Below, piece after piece: positions 43,419 to 51,915 of a stretch of 64,000 bases of DNA (its first letter is position 1; the number at the start of each line of letters is the position of its first letter). The position numbers and the translations under genes were made by a program. This DNA comes from DATBAT01 sp963824805 (GTDB lineage: Bacteria; Acidobacteriota; Terriglobia; Terriglobales; Acidobacteriaceae): NCBI GenBank assembly GCA_963824805.1, contig CAWGQZ010000048.1, positions 53,735 through 117,734 on the forward strand, read 5' to 3'. The notes beneath the pieces were generated by a model. It saw nothing but the letters and a program-made list of their open reading frames with translations. It was not told the origin of the DNA and searched no databases.

Positions 43419-44030
43419 TTGAGCTCGCTCTTGCCTCTGTTTCCCCTGGATGTTGTCCTCCTTCCTGGAATGCCGTTTCCGCTGCATATCTTCGAACCGC
43501 GCTACCAGGAAATGATTACCGACTGCCTGGTCCGCAAAGAAGGGTTCGGCGTAGTCCGCATTAAAGAGGAAGGAGTCGCCAACCTGGGCTGCACCGCGGA
43601 AATCACTAACGTGGTCAAGAAATATGACGACGGGCGAATGGACATTCTCACTCACGGCCGGCGTCGCTTCGAAATTCTCGAAGTCGACAAGGCCCGCTCC
43701 TATCTTCGCGCCGAGGTGATGTATCTGGAAGATGAGCCGGGCGAAGCCCGCGCCGAGGAAATCGAATTCGCCAGAAAACTGCACGCTGAAATTATGGAAC
43801 TCGCGGGCGCCGAAGCCGAAGGCGCCGCATCCGTCGACCAGGCATTGCTTTCTTTTCACCTCGCCGGATCGCTTCCCCTTGATCTCGATTTCAAGCAGAG
43901 CCTGCTCTCGATGACCTCTGAACCCGAGCGCATTCAAGCCGTCATCACCTGCTTCGAAACCATTCTTCCCAGCTTGCGCCGCTCCGTCCAGGCGCGAAAG
44001 AAGGCCAGCGGCAACGGACACGTCCATTAA
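43419..44030 (+). CDS. LON substrate-binding (LonN) domain protein
   Basis: A 203-residue stand-alone version of the N-terminal substrate-binding domain of Lon protease, beginning LLPLFPLDVVLLPGMPFPLHIFEPRY, which is diagnostic. It lacks AAA and protease domains. TTG 43419 is the likely start with GGAGGAC just upstream. Such proteins may act as adaptors, but none is well understood. It heads a plus-strand run with a MoxR ATPase and a VWA protein, so a link to their chaperone activity is possible. Confidence 0.9.
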   Translation: MSSLLPLFPLDVVLLPGMPFPLHIFEPRYQEMITDCLVRKEGFGVVRIKEEGVANLGCTAEITNVVKKYDDGRMDILTHGRRRFEILEVDKARSYLRAEVMYLEDEPGEARAEEIEFARKLHAEIMELAGAEAEGAASVDQALLSFHLAGSLPLDLDFKQSLLSMTSEPERIQAVITCFETILPSLRRSVQARKKASGNGHVH

Positions 44031-44071
44031 TCTGCAAAATCTGCGCCATCCGTGCCCTTTCCGCCGGGGCG

Positions 44072-44077
44072 TATAAT
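44072..44077 (+). promoter_or_regulatory. Putative minus-10 element for the MoxR-VWA unit
   Basis: TATAAT lies 35 bases before the ATPase start in a short gap after the LON gene. A good minus-35 element is not visible. It suggests that the ATPase may have its own promoter. Confidence 0.4.
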
Positions 44078-44111
44078 CCAAAAATAGCCGCTCCCTGGGG
44101 GTTTTTTTACT

Positions 44112-45404
44112 ATGAGTTTCCCGCGGACACTCGGCGAACTCCGCCGCAGTCCTTTCTCCGAACAACGTCTTCAAAATCGGCGCGTAAAGGACGAACTGCG
44201 CGATAATCTGGTCGCCAAGCTTCGCGCTGGCGGCGCAATTTTTCCCGGCATCGTCGGCTATGACGACACCGTAGTCCCCCAAATTATCAACGCAGTACTT
44301 TCGCGCCATAATTTCATTCTGCTCGGATTGCGCGGGCAAGCTAAGAGCCGCATCCTTCGCGCCCTGACCACTTTGCTGGACGAACAAACTCCCTTCATCG
44401 CGGGATGCGAAATTCGTGACAATCCCTACGCCCCGCTTTGCCGCCGCTGCCACGACGAACTTGCGCGGCATGGCGACGAAACTCCCATCGACTACCTGAA
44501 TCGCGACCAGCGATATGTCGAAAAACTCGCGACTCCTGACGTCACTATCGCCGACCTCATCGGCGACATCGATCCCATCAAAGCGGCGCGCGGCGGACAC
44601 GAACTGGGCAGCGAATTCACCGTCCACTACGGCCTCTTGCCCCGCGCCAATCGCGGTATCTTCGCTATCAACGAACTGCCTGACCTCGCCGGAAAAATCC
44701 AGGTCGGTCTCTTCAACATCATGCAGGAAGGCGACGTTCAGATTAAGGGATACCCCGTCCGCCTGCCTCTCGATGTCGCTCTGGTCTTCAGCGCAAATCC
44801 GGAGGACTACACCGCTCGCGGAAAAATCATTACTCCGCTAAAAGACCGCATCGGTTCCGAGATCCGCACCCACTATCCCGCCACCGTGGATGAAGGCATC
44901 GCCATCACTCGGCAGGAAGCCTGGACGGCCCGCAACGGTAACGAATCTCACATTCCAAAATATGTTCGCGAAGTGATCGAGCGCATCGCCTTCGCCGCCC
45001 GCGAAGACAAAAAAATCGACAAGCGTTCCGGCGTAAGCCAGCGTCTTCCCATCTCGGTATTGGAGAACGTGCTTTCGAATGCCGAGCGCCGAGCAATCCG
45101 CCACGGAGAGAAGATCGTTGTCCCGCGCCTGGGCGACGTTTACGCTGCCCTTCCCGCCATCACCGGAAAACTCGAACTCGAATACGAAGGCGAGATGAAG
45201 GGCGCCGACACCGTGGGACGTGAACTGATTCGCACCGCGGTCGCAAAGACTTACGATGACTACTTCAACAACGTAAACATGCAGCAGGTGGTGCAGTGGT
45301 TCGACCTGGGCGGCGAGATGCAGATGGCCGATACCGCCAGCGCCGAAGACTCGCTGCGTGCTCTCCGCTCGATTCAAGGATTGTTGGAAAAACTAGCAGG
45401 GTGA
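44112..45404 (+). CDS. MoxR/magnesium-chelatase-type AAA+ ATPase
   Basis: The 430-residue ATPase has a Walker A of the form GLRGQAKS near residue 73 and a Walker B region AINELPDL, followed by NPEDYTARGKIITPLKDR, the sensor 1 and arginine-finger region. Family members work with a VWA-domain partner to remodel or activate other proteins; the gene for one follows. A small cysteine-rich insert (CEIRDNPYAPLCRRCHDE) resembles a zinc-binding element. The C-terminal tail seen in relatives appears to lie in another frame at 45401, so the protein may be short by about 65 residues through a frameshift. Confidence 0.88.
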   Translation: MSFPRTLGELRRSPFSEQRLQNRRVKDELRDNLVAKLRAGGAIFPGIVGYDDTVVPQIINAVLSRHNFILLGLRGQAKSRILRALTTLLDEQTPFIAGCEIRDNPYAPLCRRCHDELARHGDETPIDYLNRDQRYVEKLATPDVTIADLIGDIDPIKAARGGHELGSEFTVHYGLLPRANRGIFAINELPDLAGKIQVGLFNIMQEGDVQIKGYPVRLPLDVALVFSANPEDYTARGKIITPLKDRIGSEIRTHYPATVDEGIAITRQEAWTARNGNESHIPKYVREVIERIAFAAREDKKIDKRSGVSQRLPISVLENVLSNAERRAIRHGEKIVVPRLGDVYAALPAITGKLELEYEGEMKGADTVGRELIRTAVAKTYDDYFNNVNMQQVVQWFDLGGEMQMADTASAEDSLRALRSIQGLLEKLAG

Positions 45405-45598
45405 ACGTAGGCCCGAAAGACGCGCCAGAAACTCAGGTCTCCGCTGCCGAATTCGTACTCGAAGGTCTTCATGCCCACAAGCGCATCGGCCGCAATGAAG
45501 AACGAGTCTTTGTAGCCGGCGAGAAGCAACCCAAGCGCCAGGAAAAGCCCTTCGACCCCGAAGAGCAACCCTATCGCAGCAGAAGGACCTTCAACTGA
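45401..45598 (+). CDS. Probable C-terminal tail of the MoxR ATPase in another frame, or a tiny coupled protein
   Basis: A GTG overlapping the ATPase stop (GTGA) opens a 65-residue frame containing AAEFVLEGLHAHKRI, followed by a charged Arg/Lys/Glu-rich end. The AEFVLEGLHAHK segment resembles the extreme C-terminus of MoxR-type ATPases with VWA partners. I therefore think a one-base frameshift near 45400 has separated it from the ATPase. A genuine small coupled gene cannot be excluded. Confidence 0.6.
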   Translation: MNVGPKDAPETQVSAAEFVLEGLHAHKRIGRNEERVFVAGEKQPKRQEKPFDPEEQPYRSRRTFN

Positions 45599-45634
45599 AT
45601 GCTCGGTTGCTGAAAGCTAATAGATGTTCTGAAA

Positions 45635-46874
45635 ATGAAACGTACTCGCTACACCAAATACGTCCCCGACCCCGCCGGAGAAATGAGCATGGAAGACTTG
45701 CTCAACGCACTCTCCGACTATTTACTACAAAGCGGGTTCGAGAACTACGGCTACTACGATCTCCCTCCGGAAGAACAAACGCTGGACGACCTCCGCCGCG
45801 CCATCGAGCGCGCCTTGATGGAAAGCGATCTCCTCGACGAGCAGATGCGCGAGAAGCTTCACGAAATGCAGGTAAATGGCCAGCTCGACGAGCTGATCGA
45901 GCACCTCATCGACCGCATGGAGCAAAACGATTACATCAGCATCGCAGATCCCCACGATCCTTCGAAGCGCTCGAGCGTGGGCGGACAGACCGGAGAGTCC
46001 CAGCAGCAAGCCAAATTCGAAATCACTGACAAGAGCCTTGACTTCCTCGGCTTCAAAACCCTGCGCGATCTTTTAGGATCGCTGGGCACGCTCCAGCTTT
46101 GGCCGCCACGACACCAGGGACCTGGCCACCGGCATCGAAGCCAGCGGGGCATCGCGCGCCTACGAATTCGGCGACACCCTGAATCTCGACATCACTGCGA
46201 CGCTTTCAAGCGCCATTCAGCGCGAGGGCATGTCGTTGCCGCTGAACATCGAGTACTCCGATCTGCAGGTCCATCAATGCGAATACCAGTCTTCCTGCGC
46301 CACGGTGTTGATGCTCGACTGCTCGCACTCCATGATCCTCTACGGCGAAGACCGCTTCACTCCGGCGAAAAAAGTTGCCATGGCGCTCTCGCACCTGATC
46401 CGCACCCAGTATCCCGGCGACTCGCTGTCTTTGATTTTGTTCCACGACTCCGCCGAAGAAGTTCCGCTGTCGCAACTGGCACGAGTGAAAGTCGGCCCCT
46501 ACTACACCAACACCCGCGAAGGCCTGCGCCTGGCCCAGCGCATCCTGCAACGCCAGCGCAAGGACATGAAGCAGATCGTCATGATCACCGACGGCAAACC
46601 CTCCGCGCTGACCCTCGAAGACGGACGCATCTACAAAAACGCCTTCGGCCTGGACCCGCTGGTAGTCAGCCAAACGCTGGAAGAAGTTTCGAAGTGCAAG
46701 CGTGCGGGAGTGATGATCAACACCTTCATGCTGGCCTCCGACTACGGCTTAGTGCAATTCGTGCAGAAAGTAACCGAAATGTGCCGCGGCAAAGCTTACT
46801 TCACCACGCCCTACACGCTCGGCCAATACCTCCTGATGGATTACATGTCCCGCAAAACCAAAACCATCCACTAA
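45635..46874 (+). pseudogene. VWA-domain protein partner of the MoxR ATPase, split by one frameshift
   Basis: The corrected product is about 412 residues. The first frame (start ATG 45635) encodes a helical N-terminal part (YTKYVPDPAGEMSMEDLLNA, then FLGFKTLRDLLGSLG). At about 46090 the frame shifts and the sequence continues as SSFGRHDTRDLATGIEASG, LNLDITATLSSAIQREG and the VWA domain (TVLMLDCSHSMILYGEDRF, a MIDAS-like DxSxS with Cys-Ser; QIVMITDGKPSAL). The order and all domains are as expected for the family, so a consensus error seems likelier than true decay. VWA-MoxR pairs act in metal insertion or protein activation. Confidence 0.8.
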
Positions 46875-46914
46875 TAAACAACGCGGCTTAAAACTCAAGA
46901 CCAATTTCCGTCGT

Positions 46915-46940
46915 GTACTTTAGTGTCCTTGGTGGTGATT
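46915..46940 (+). repeat. Dispersed phrase, family A copy 3, reaching into a gene end
   Basis: The string TTTAGTGTCCTTGGTGGTGA belongs to the same family as at 39062. It overlaps the last codons of the minus-strand SRPBCC gene, so that protein's final NHHQGH residues are encoded by the repeat. Confidence 0.5.
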
Positions 46941-47372
46941 GCCCTTGCCTCTCGCCATCTCCTCGCAACGCCGCTTCAATCCCACCGCTTCAATCTCGAC
47001 ATTCCGCCGCGTCATCCTTGTCAGCCAAGGGCGAAACAGGGGTTCCAACGGACCGTTCATCTCGACCCGCAAGCTGACATGCGATCCCCCATCGCCGGCC
47101 GTAATCCAATGCTCCGCCCGTGTAATCGCTCCCATGCTCTTGGTCTGCCAAATGAATCCCCGCCCGGGATCAATGTTCGTAACCTCCCAAACCATCACCG
47201 GCAATCTCGGCTGCCGGATTCGAGCCTTGCTTCCCATCGCCAACTCCCTTCCATTCAACAAAGCCACGTTGATCATTGACGCGGCCCACTCCGGCCACCG
47301 CTCCACATCGCGCATCACATCCCAAACCCGCTGCGGAGAAGCCGCAATATCAACCTCGATTTCAACCCTCAT
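46920..47372 (-). CDS. SRPBCC (START-like) family protein
   Basis: A 150-residue helix-grip protein: IEVDIAASPQRVWDVMRDVERWPEW is the usual start, followed by WEVTNIDPGRGFIWQTKSMG and HVSLRVEMNGPLEP. Members bind hydrophobic ligands or act as cyclases and chaperones; no specific role can be assigned. The last few codons fall in a dispersed repeat. Confidence 0.85.
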   Translation of the reverse strand: MRVEIEVDIAASPQRVWDVMRDVERWPEWAASMINVALLNGRELAMGSKARIRQPRLPVMVWEVTNIDPGRGFIWQTKSMGAITRAEHWITAGDGGSHVSLRVEMNGPLEPLFRPWLTRMTRRNVEIEAVGLKRRCEEMARGKGNHHQGH

Positions 47373-47385
47373 ATTCTAAAAACCC

Positions 47386-47417
47386 TGTCATCCCGAGCGA
47401 AGCCGAAGGACCTTGTG
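47386..47417 (+). repeat. Dispersed intergenic phrase, family B copy 1
   Basis: TGTCATCCCGAGCGAAGCCG and the following AAGGACCTTGTG match closely the strings at 50832 and 53918. All are in intergenic gaps. Confidence 0.55.
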
Positions 47418-47426
47418 TTTTACTGC

Positions 47427-48110
47427 CTAGCCCCACTCAACTTCTCCCGTCCCGCCCACAAACCGGCAACTGTAGACTATCCCCCGGCGAACATTCGTCA
47501 CCAGCACCGGCCGAAAGCACGCAATGCACGTCCCTCTACGATCACGAACACTGGGATAAATAATCCCCGCCGATCCCAGCCGCAGCAATTCCTCCGCAAG
47601 CCTTTGGGATGCAACGTAACTGTCAGGAGACAGACAGTCCCCAAAGCTTCGCGCTCCTCTAATATCATGAAACTCAGCCCTGAAATCGGCAAGAAAATCA
47701 GCGTAGTCGGATATTTCCTCTTCCTCCCAATTCGTTTCCTGTAGCCAAAGCCGCCGATGGTACCCCGCTTCCGCCTTCGAAGTCCCCAACTCAAAACTCC
47801 CATACCACGCCCCACGATCGGAAGAACTGAATCGAGCTCCATTCGACGCGGGATGGCAGAACGCGGCATTGATGATCCGGTATGAAGAAATTCCAAACAC
47901 CAGCTCCTTCTCGCCGATGCCCGGAGCACGCCCGGACTCGGCCCATAGCCGGTCATTGGTGGCATTATCCAACTCGATAATTCCGTCCAGCAGGCTGTCA
48001 TTCTTGGTCAGGCGGGTCAGAACGGTTATGCCGCCGTCGGCGAATTGGGCGGGAATTAACCGATGCGTGTCTCGCTGATCAACTTGGCGGGTGGGTGGAA
48101 GTAATTTCAC
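47427..48110 (-). CDS. RES domain toxin
   Basis: The 227-residue protein carries the RES domain: HPASNGARFSSSDRGAWYGS holds the Arg of the fold, FELGTSKAEAGYHR follows, and a LRLGSAGIIYPSVRD region with the key Ser is near the end. RES toxins deplete NAD+ and are paired with Xre antitoxins of the MbcA/ParS type. GTG 48110 is the start. The antitoxin gene lies upstream on the same strand, but with a gap of 105 bases rather than the usual overlap, and the gap contains a dispersed repeat. Confidence 0.88.
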   Translation of the reverse strand: MKLLPPTRQVDQRDTHRLIPAQFADGGITVLTRLTKNDSLLDGIIELDNATNDRLWAESGRAPGIGEKELVFGISSYRIINAAFCHPASNGARFSSSDRGAWYGSFELGTSKAEAGYHRRLWLQETNWEEEEISDYADFLADFRAEFHDIRGARSFGDCLSPDSYVASQRLAEELLRLGSAGIIYPSVRDRRGTCIACFRPVLVTNVRRGIVYSCRFVGGTGEVEWG

Positions 48111-48161
48111 GAATTCGTTCCAGGCAATACAAGGGAGAAAGGATTTCTGGCAAAGGGAATG

Positions 48162-48193
48162 CCTTCGTGAACCCTTAGTCCTTCGTGGCTAAA
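48162..48193 (+). repeat. Dispersed phrase, family A copy 4, between antitoxin and toxin genes
   Basis: CCTTCGTG, then ACCCTTAGTCCTTCGTGGC, lies inside the 105-base gap between the Xre antitoxin and the RES toxin, suggesting that a repeat was inserted there. Confidence 0.55.
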
Positions 48194-48215
48194 TTACTTC
48201 ACGGGCGAACAGCAC

Positions 48216-48647
48216 TTACCGGCCACCGCGCCGGCTATCCAGCAATCGCCGCACCGTCAGCATCTGCGGAATGCCCTGCACCATGGCCGCCAGCGGCGTC
48301 GCATTGTGGAACAAGGGATTGGTGTTGGGCCGTGAAACCCATTGATTGGCGAGCTTGCGGCTGAACAGAATGTTCAGCGCCTTAAAAATTCCGATCAGCA
48401 ATGAAATGCTGGTCAGTTCATCCCGGGAAAGAATTCCTTTGCGGCTCTTCTTCAACTCGTAATATCGCCCGCTCGATATGCCCCCGAGCAACGCCATTCC
48501 TTCTTCGTTCTTCAATTCCCAACATTCGGCAATCTTAAAGAACGCCTCAATGGCGGAAGGACTCAGTCGCTGTCGGGTCGCCGGATCCGTCAGATCTGGC
48601 ATCCTCGCGAGGTCCAATCCCAAATCCGGAGTTCTGACAGTGCCCAT
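48216..48647 (-). CDS. MbcA/ParS/Xre family antitoxin of the RES toxin
   Basis: The 143-residue protein has the Xre-like helix-turn-helix (LSPSAIEAFFKIAECWELKN, then ALLGGISSGRYYELKK) and a C-terminal toxin-binding domain (IFKALNILFSRKLANQWV, NTNPLFHNATPLAAMVQG). That domain is typical of RES-Xre and MbcT-MbcA antitoxins. ATG 48647 with GGAA upstream is preferred over TTG 48659. The start codon lies inside the left arm of a perfect inverted repeat, consistent with autorepression. Confidence 0.88.
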   Translation of the reverse strand: MGTVRTPDLGLDLARMPDLTDPATRQRLSPSAIEAFFKIAECWELKNEEGMALLGGISSGRYYELKKSRKGILSRDELTSISLLIGIFKALNILFSRKLANQWVSRPNTNPLFHNATPLAAMVQGIPQMLTVRRLLDSRRGGR

Positions 48648-48687
48648 AACTGGTTCCAAATATATATAAATATTACTCCAGTTATGG
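48644..48687. promoter_or_regulatory. Inverted-repeat operator of the RES-Xre operon
   Basis: Ten-base arms CCATAACTGG (48644-48653) and CCAGTTATGG (48678-48687) are perfect inverted repeats. They are separated by a very AT-rich spacer (AATATATATAAATATTACT) that should contain the promoter. The arm centres are 34 bases apart, about three helical turns, so two Xre dimers or one tetramer could bind. Confidence 0.65.
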
Positions 48688-48717
48688 AGCCTGTCAAGGA
48701 AGCTATACCTAGTGCTT

Positions 48718-50682
48718 TCAGCTGGATACTAGCTCTGCTTCGTAATCTCCCCCCACCGCCCTCCATGCCTGGTCAATCGCTGAGTCGGTGTAGGCATAAG
48801 CCCCAGCATCGGAGTTCGCGATCGCCAACCGCCCGAAAGGCTTGCGCGCCACCTCGCATGGAGTCTCCCCACCCTCCAGCCAGAACGGGTCCCACAGCGA
48901 GTTGTACTCGTAGGCATAGCCATGCGGCCACCGGTTCACAGTAATGGCCGCGATATCCCGTCCGGGATCGAACCCACCGCCTGCCAGCGCGCGTCCCAAT
49001 TCATCGCGAATCTTGCGTTCGATGGCTTCGAACGGAGTGCTAAACAACTCCCCTCGCCCGATGCGATGCTGGTCCCGCGCCGGATGCCCCGGACGGCATG
49101 GCGTCTTCATCATGTGGACGACAATCGGCTCATCTGGTTTGTGCGCCGCTTCATACCCGCCGATGCTCACCGGAATATCCAACGTGAAAAAGCTGTGATA
49201 TCCACCCGGGGCATAAATCGAGCTCGCGCCCAGCTTATGAAACGCGCTCCAGTTGTTCAGCACCACGTTCGTATAAAGCAGCGGAACCTTGGCCGCTTCC
49301 GCCAGTGCCCCCTTCTGTTTGTCCGGCAATTCTTCGCAGATATAGGGGATTACCACATGCCAGCAGGCCATCACGCAATGCGCTGCCTTCACCGTGGACA
49401 CTTTCCCGCCCTGCGAATAGGCAATTTCAACTTCTTTCGCACTGGCAGCATCCCCAAGGTGCTTTACCCGTACCGCGGTACTATTCAAACGAATCCTCAC
49501 CGGAGAATCCGCGCGGTCGAGCTTCGAATAGTCCGCTCGTGCCAGCACCACATCTGCCGCGGTATTTCCGGAAATCGCTTCGGGAATCAGCTTCCGCACC
49601 AGCATTCGCGCGATCGAAGCATTGCCATCCGGAAAGTGAAAAAAGTATTTCTCCGCCTCATCATTCGGAATCGCATCGCGGTTCATCCCTTTGCCGGGCG
49701 TGGGATCGAGCTTCATCCCGGCAAAACCGGGAAGCCGCAACCCCCATGCATCCTGCGCCGCCATGGCATCAATGCCCACGCCAAATAGCGGTTGTGGCAT
49801 GGCTTGGTACATCTTGACCACTTCATCGTTTACTTTCACCAGCTCGGTCAAAAACGCCGCATAGCTCATCCGCGCCAGGCGTGCCTTTTTCTCGTCCGAC
49901 GAAAGTCCCGGCAAATAGTCCTTCTGGTCATCCAAAAGCCGTTGTAAATCCTGTTTCGCCGTATCCGAAAGCGGAGCCTCCGCCATGAATTTCTTAAAAC
50001 GCTCCGCGCCCGCGCGAGGCTTGTCCCCGGTTTCGCTCGAGCCGATATCCATCGGATTGATCACCAGCTTGTCTGCGCCGAAAGTTTCCTTATCGAAGAA
50101 GATATGAGGCGACAACCCGTTCGAGCCATAGAGCTTTTTATCGACATAGCTTGGATAGGACGCGACATCGATTCCCAACTCTTCCACCAGGGCCTTGGAA
50201 ACGGCGCTATAGGGTTCGGGACTCTCAATCGAAAAAGTGCCTCCATACCCCAGGCGAAATTTGTCGCCGATGCGGAATTCGTTTCGCTTGGCATGCCCGC
50301 CAAAGTCATCGTGATTGTCCAGGATCAATACTCGCGCCTGGGGGCCGGCAATCTTGCGGTAGAAGTGCGCCGCGGAAAGCCCGCTGATCCCGCCTCCCAC
50401 CACCACCAGGTCGTAGACCTCGCCCGTGTCTTGCGCTGACCCGGCATGGTCCCAGAACGTTCCATCGCGCACCTCGTGGGCAACCTCAAATGAGCCCACA
50501 TGGCTGCCCCGCAACCCAGTCTTGGCGGGAGGGTAATAGTTGGAAGGAGTTGAAGAATCGAATGCGGCAAACAACGGAGAAGGGACAATCGCGGCGCCCA
50601 GCGTCAGTGCGACTCCATTCAAAAAGTCGCGGCGTGTAATCGGGCGGTCCATTCCCAATTCACGATCTTGCGAATCGCGCAC
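48718..50682 (-). CDS. Tat-exported FAD-dependent oxidoreductase, spermidine dehydrogenase-like
   Basis: The 654-residue flavoprotein has a Tat signal (ITRRDFLNGVALTLGAA) and an amine-oxidase-type FAD fold: DLVVVGGGISGLSAAHFYRK near residue 90, then the GG doublet in DDFGGHAKRNEF. A C-terminal FAD segment is FGRLAIANSDAGAYAYTDSAIDQAW. Similar sequences are called spermidine dehydrogenase or NAD(P)-binding proteins; the true substrate is unknown. GTG 50682 or ATG 50652 may be the start. It is a monocistronic-looking gene. Confidence 0.85.
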   Translation of the reverse strand: MRDSQDRELGMDRPITRRDFLNGVALTLGAAIVPSPLFAAFDSSTPSNYYPPAKTGLRGSHVGSFEVAHEVRDGTFWDHAGSAQDTGEVYDLVVVGGGISGLSAAHFYRKIAGPQARVLILDNHDDFGGHAKRNEFRIGDKFRLGYGGTFSIESPEPYSAVSKALVEELGIDVASYPSYVDKKLYGSNGLSPHIFFDKETFGADKLVINPMDIGSSETGDKPRAGAERFKKFMAEAPLSDTAKQDLQRLLDDQKDYLPGLSSDEKKARLARMSYAAFLTELVKVNDEVVKMYQAMPQPLFGVGIDAMAAQDAWGLRLPGFAGMKLDPTPGKGMNRDAIPNDEAEKYFFHFPDGNASIARMLVRKLIPEAISGNTAADVVLARADYSKLDRADSPVRIRLNSTAVRVKHLGDAASAKEVEIAYSQGGKVSTVKAAHCVMACWHVVIPYICEELPDKQKGALAEAAKVPLLYTNVVLNNWSAFHKLGASSIYAPGGYHSFFTLDIPVSIGGYEAAHKPDEPIVVHMMKTPCRPGHPARDQHRIGRGELFSTPFEAIERKIRDELGRALAGGGFDPGRDIAAITVNRWPHGYAYEYNSLWDPFWLEGGETPCEVARKPFGRLAIANSDAGAYAYTDSAIDQAWRAVGGDYEAELVSS

Positions 50683-50831
50683 AGGGAAACCTCGACAAAC
50701 TCACCGTAAGGTTGAGCCGATTTACAGAAGTTGTTGGCATTGTATAACGGCGCAGGAGAACAGAAGCCGAAGGGAGCCGAAAGAGATTGCTCCATCAGGC
50801 CATCAGCCAATCATCCACCACTTAGAAAGCC

Positions 50832-50863
50832 TATTATCCCGAACGAACCCGAGGGACCTTGCG
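50832..50863 (+). repeat. Dispersed intergenic phrase, family B copy 2
   Basis: ATTATCCCGAACGAACCCGA and the following GGGACCTTGCG match the copy at 47386 with a few substitutions. Confidence 0.5.
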
Positions 50864-50877
50864 CTCCCCGGCAGCGC

Positions 50878-51135
50878 CTAAAGCTTCGGCCCCACAGAAT
50901 CCGCAGGCGTATCAGCCTTCTTCACCGCCAGCTCCGCCCCCTGGAACCCAACCTTGCTGTGCGTACCGTCGCAGAAAGGCTTATTCACCGAACCTCCGCA
51001 ACGGCACAAGGAGAACGCCGGCTTTCCGGTCAGATCGTACGCAGTGCCGTCCGCGTCAACCAGCTCAATGGTTCCTTCCGGCGCTTCCACACGATATGGT
51101 CCATTCTTTCTAACAGTGATCTTCACGCTGGCCAT
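50878..51135 (-). CDS. CDGSH iron-sulfur domain protein
   Basis: The 85-residue protein has the CDGSH zinc-finger-like 2Fe-2S motif: FSLCRCGGSVNKPFCDGTH provides the three Cys and one His ligands. Such small proteins take part in iron or redox handling. Its upstream region overlaps no other gene. Confidence 0.92.
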   Translation of the reverse strand: MASVKITVRKNGPYRVEAPEGTIELVDADGTAYDLTGKPAFSLCRCGGSVNKPFCDGTHSKVGFQGAELAVKKADTPADSVGPKL

Positions 51136-51343
51136 AATTCCTCCAAAGTATCTATTCCAAAATAGCAGCTTTAGACGGGCACTGCTTCCAGCCTGCTGGG
51201 TATTGAATCTGGTGCTGATCGGTCAGGTGCCCGGACTAAAGTCAAAATCATGCAAAATTACATTATCCGCCTGATCGTTATCTTTACCCCGTCGCGTTAT
51301 CTTCCTATCGTCGCAAGTCGTAAACATCGACGAAGGAGGCAAC

Positions 51344-51514
51344 ATGCTCTACTGGGCTTTGGTCTTTTTGGTAGTGGCAATCATTGCCGGAGTTCTCGGT
51401 TTTGGTGGCGTCGCGATTATGGCGGCTGGAATGGCGAAACTGCTGTTCTACATCTTTTTAGTTATATTTCTGGTCACGCTCGTCATGGGCCTTGGCCGGA
51501 GGCGCCACGTTTAA
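51344..51514 (+). CDS. Small DUF1328 (YtjA-type) membrane protein
   Basis: A 56-residue protein, MLYWALVFLVVAIIAGVLGF then GVAIMAAGMAKLLFYIFLVI, with two transmembrane segments, is a textbook DUF1328 member. GAAGGAGG seven bases upstream of ATG 51344 supports the start. A strong terminator follows at once. These proteins are stress-associated in several bacteria; the function is unclear. Confidence 0.93.
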   Translation: MLYWALVFLVVAIIAGVLGFGGVAIMAAGMAKLLFYIFLVIFLVTLVMGLGRRRHV

Positions 51515-51532
51515 TACGTTCGTTCATACCGT

Positions 51533-51578
51533 AAAAAGCCAAAAAGGGACGCTAACCCGCGTCCCTTTTTGGCTTTTT
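51533..51578. terminator. Strong bidirectional rho-independent terminator
   Basis: AAAAAGCCAAAAAGGGACGC pairs with its reverse complement at the 3' side, giving a long stem around a TAACCC-like loop, ended by TTTTT on both strands. It serves the DUF1328 gene and the converging small gene at 51623. Confidence 0.93.
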
Positions 51579-51622
51579 AAGCTTGCTCAAGGTTGCCCTT
51601 ACCTTGACGAACTGGCTATCTG

Positions 51623-51826
51623 CTAATTTGGAGCCTCACCGCTGGCGGGATTACTCAACGCAATCAGTTTTCCCGGTGGATAATCCTCCTGCCGGAGCGG
51701 AGTCTGGGGGTCAGCATTTGTGATAGTCAGCACATCTCCGCTGCTTACCCCTCGCAGCACGAGACTTTGATCGTCGACCGCTATCACCCGATACCGCTCG
51801 TCGAATATTGCAGACTTTTCCATCAT
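51623..51826 (-). CDS. Small hypothetical protein
   Basis: The 67-residue frame reads as a compact beta-rich protein (YRVIAVDDQSLVLRGVSSGD, then NADPQTPLRQEDYPPGKLIA). It ends at a terminator shared with the DUF1328 gene. I recognise no domain. The ordered sequence, good position and terminator favour a real gene. Confidence 0.6.
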   Translation of the reverse strand: MMEKSAIFDERYRVIAVDDQSLVLRGVSSGDVLTITNADPQTPLRQEDYPPGKLIALSNPASGEAPN

Positions 51827-51915
51827 AGGTTGGATGCACCATTTTTGAATTTCGACTCGCTGTCTCGCAAAAAGTTGAAGCTCTTTAATCTAAGCCTAAT
51901 ACTCAATTGCAGTCG

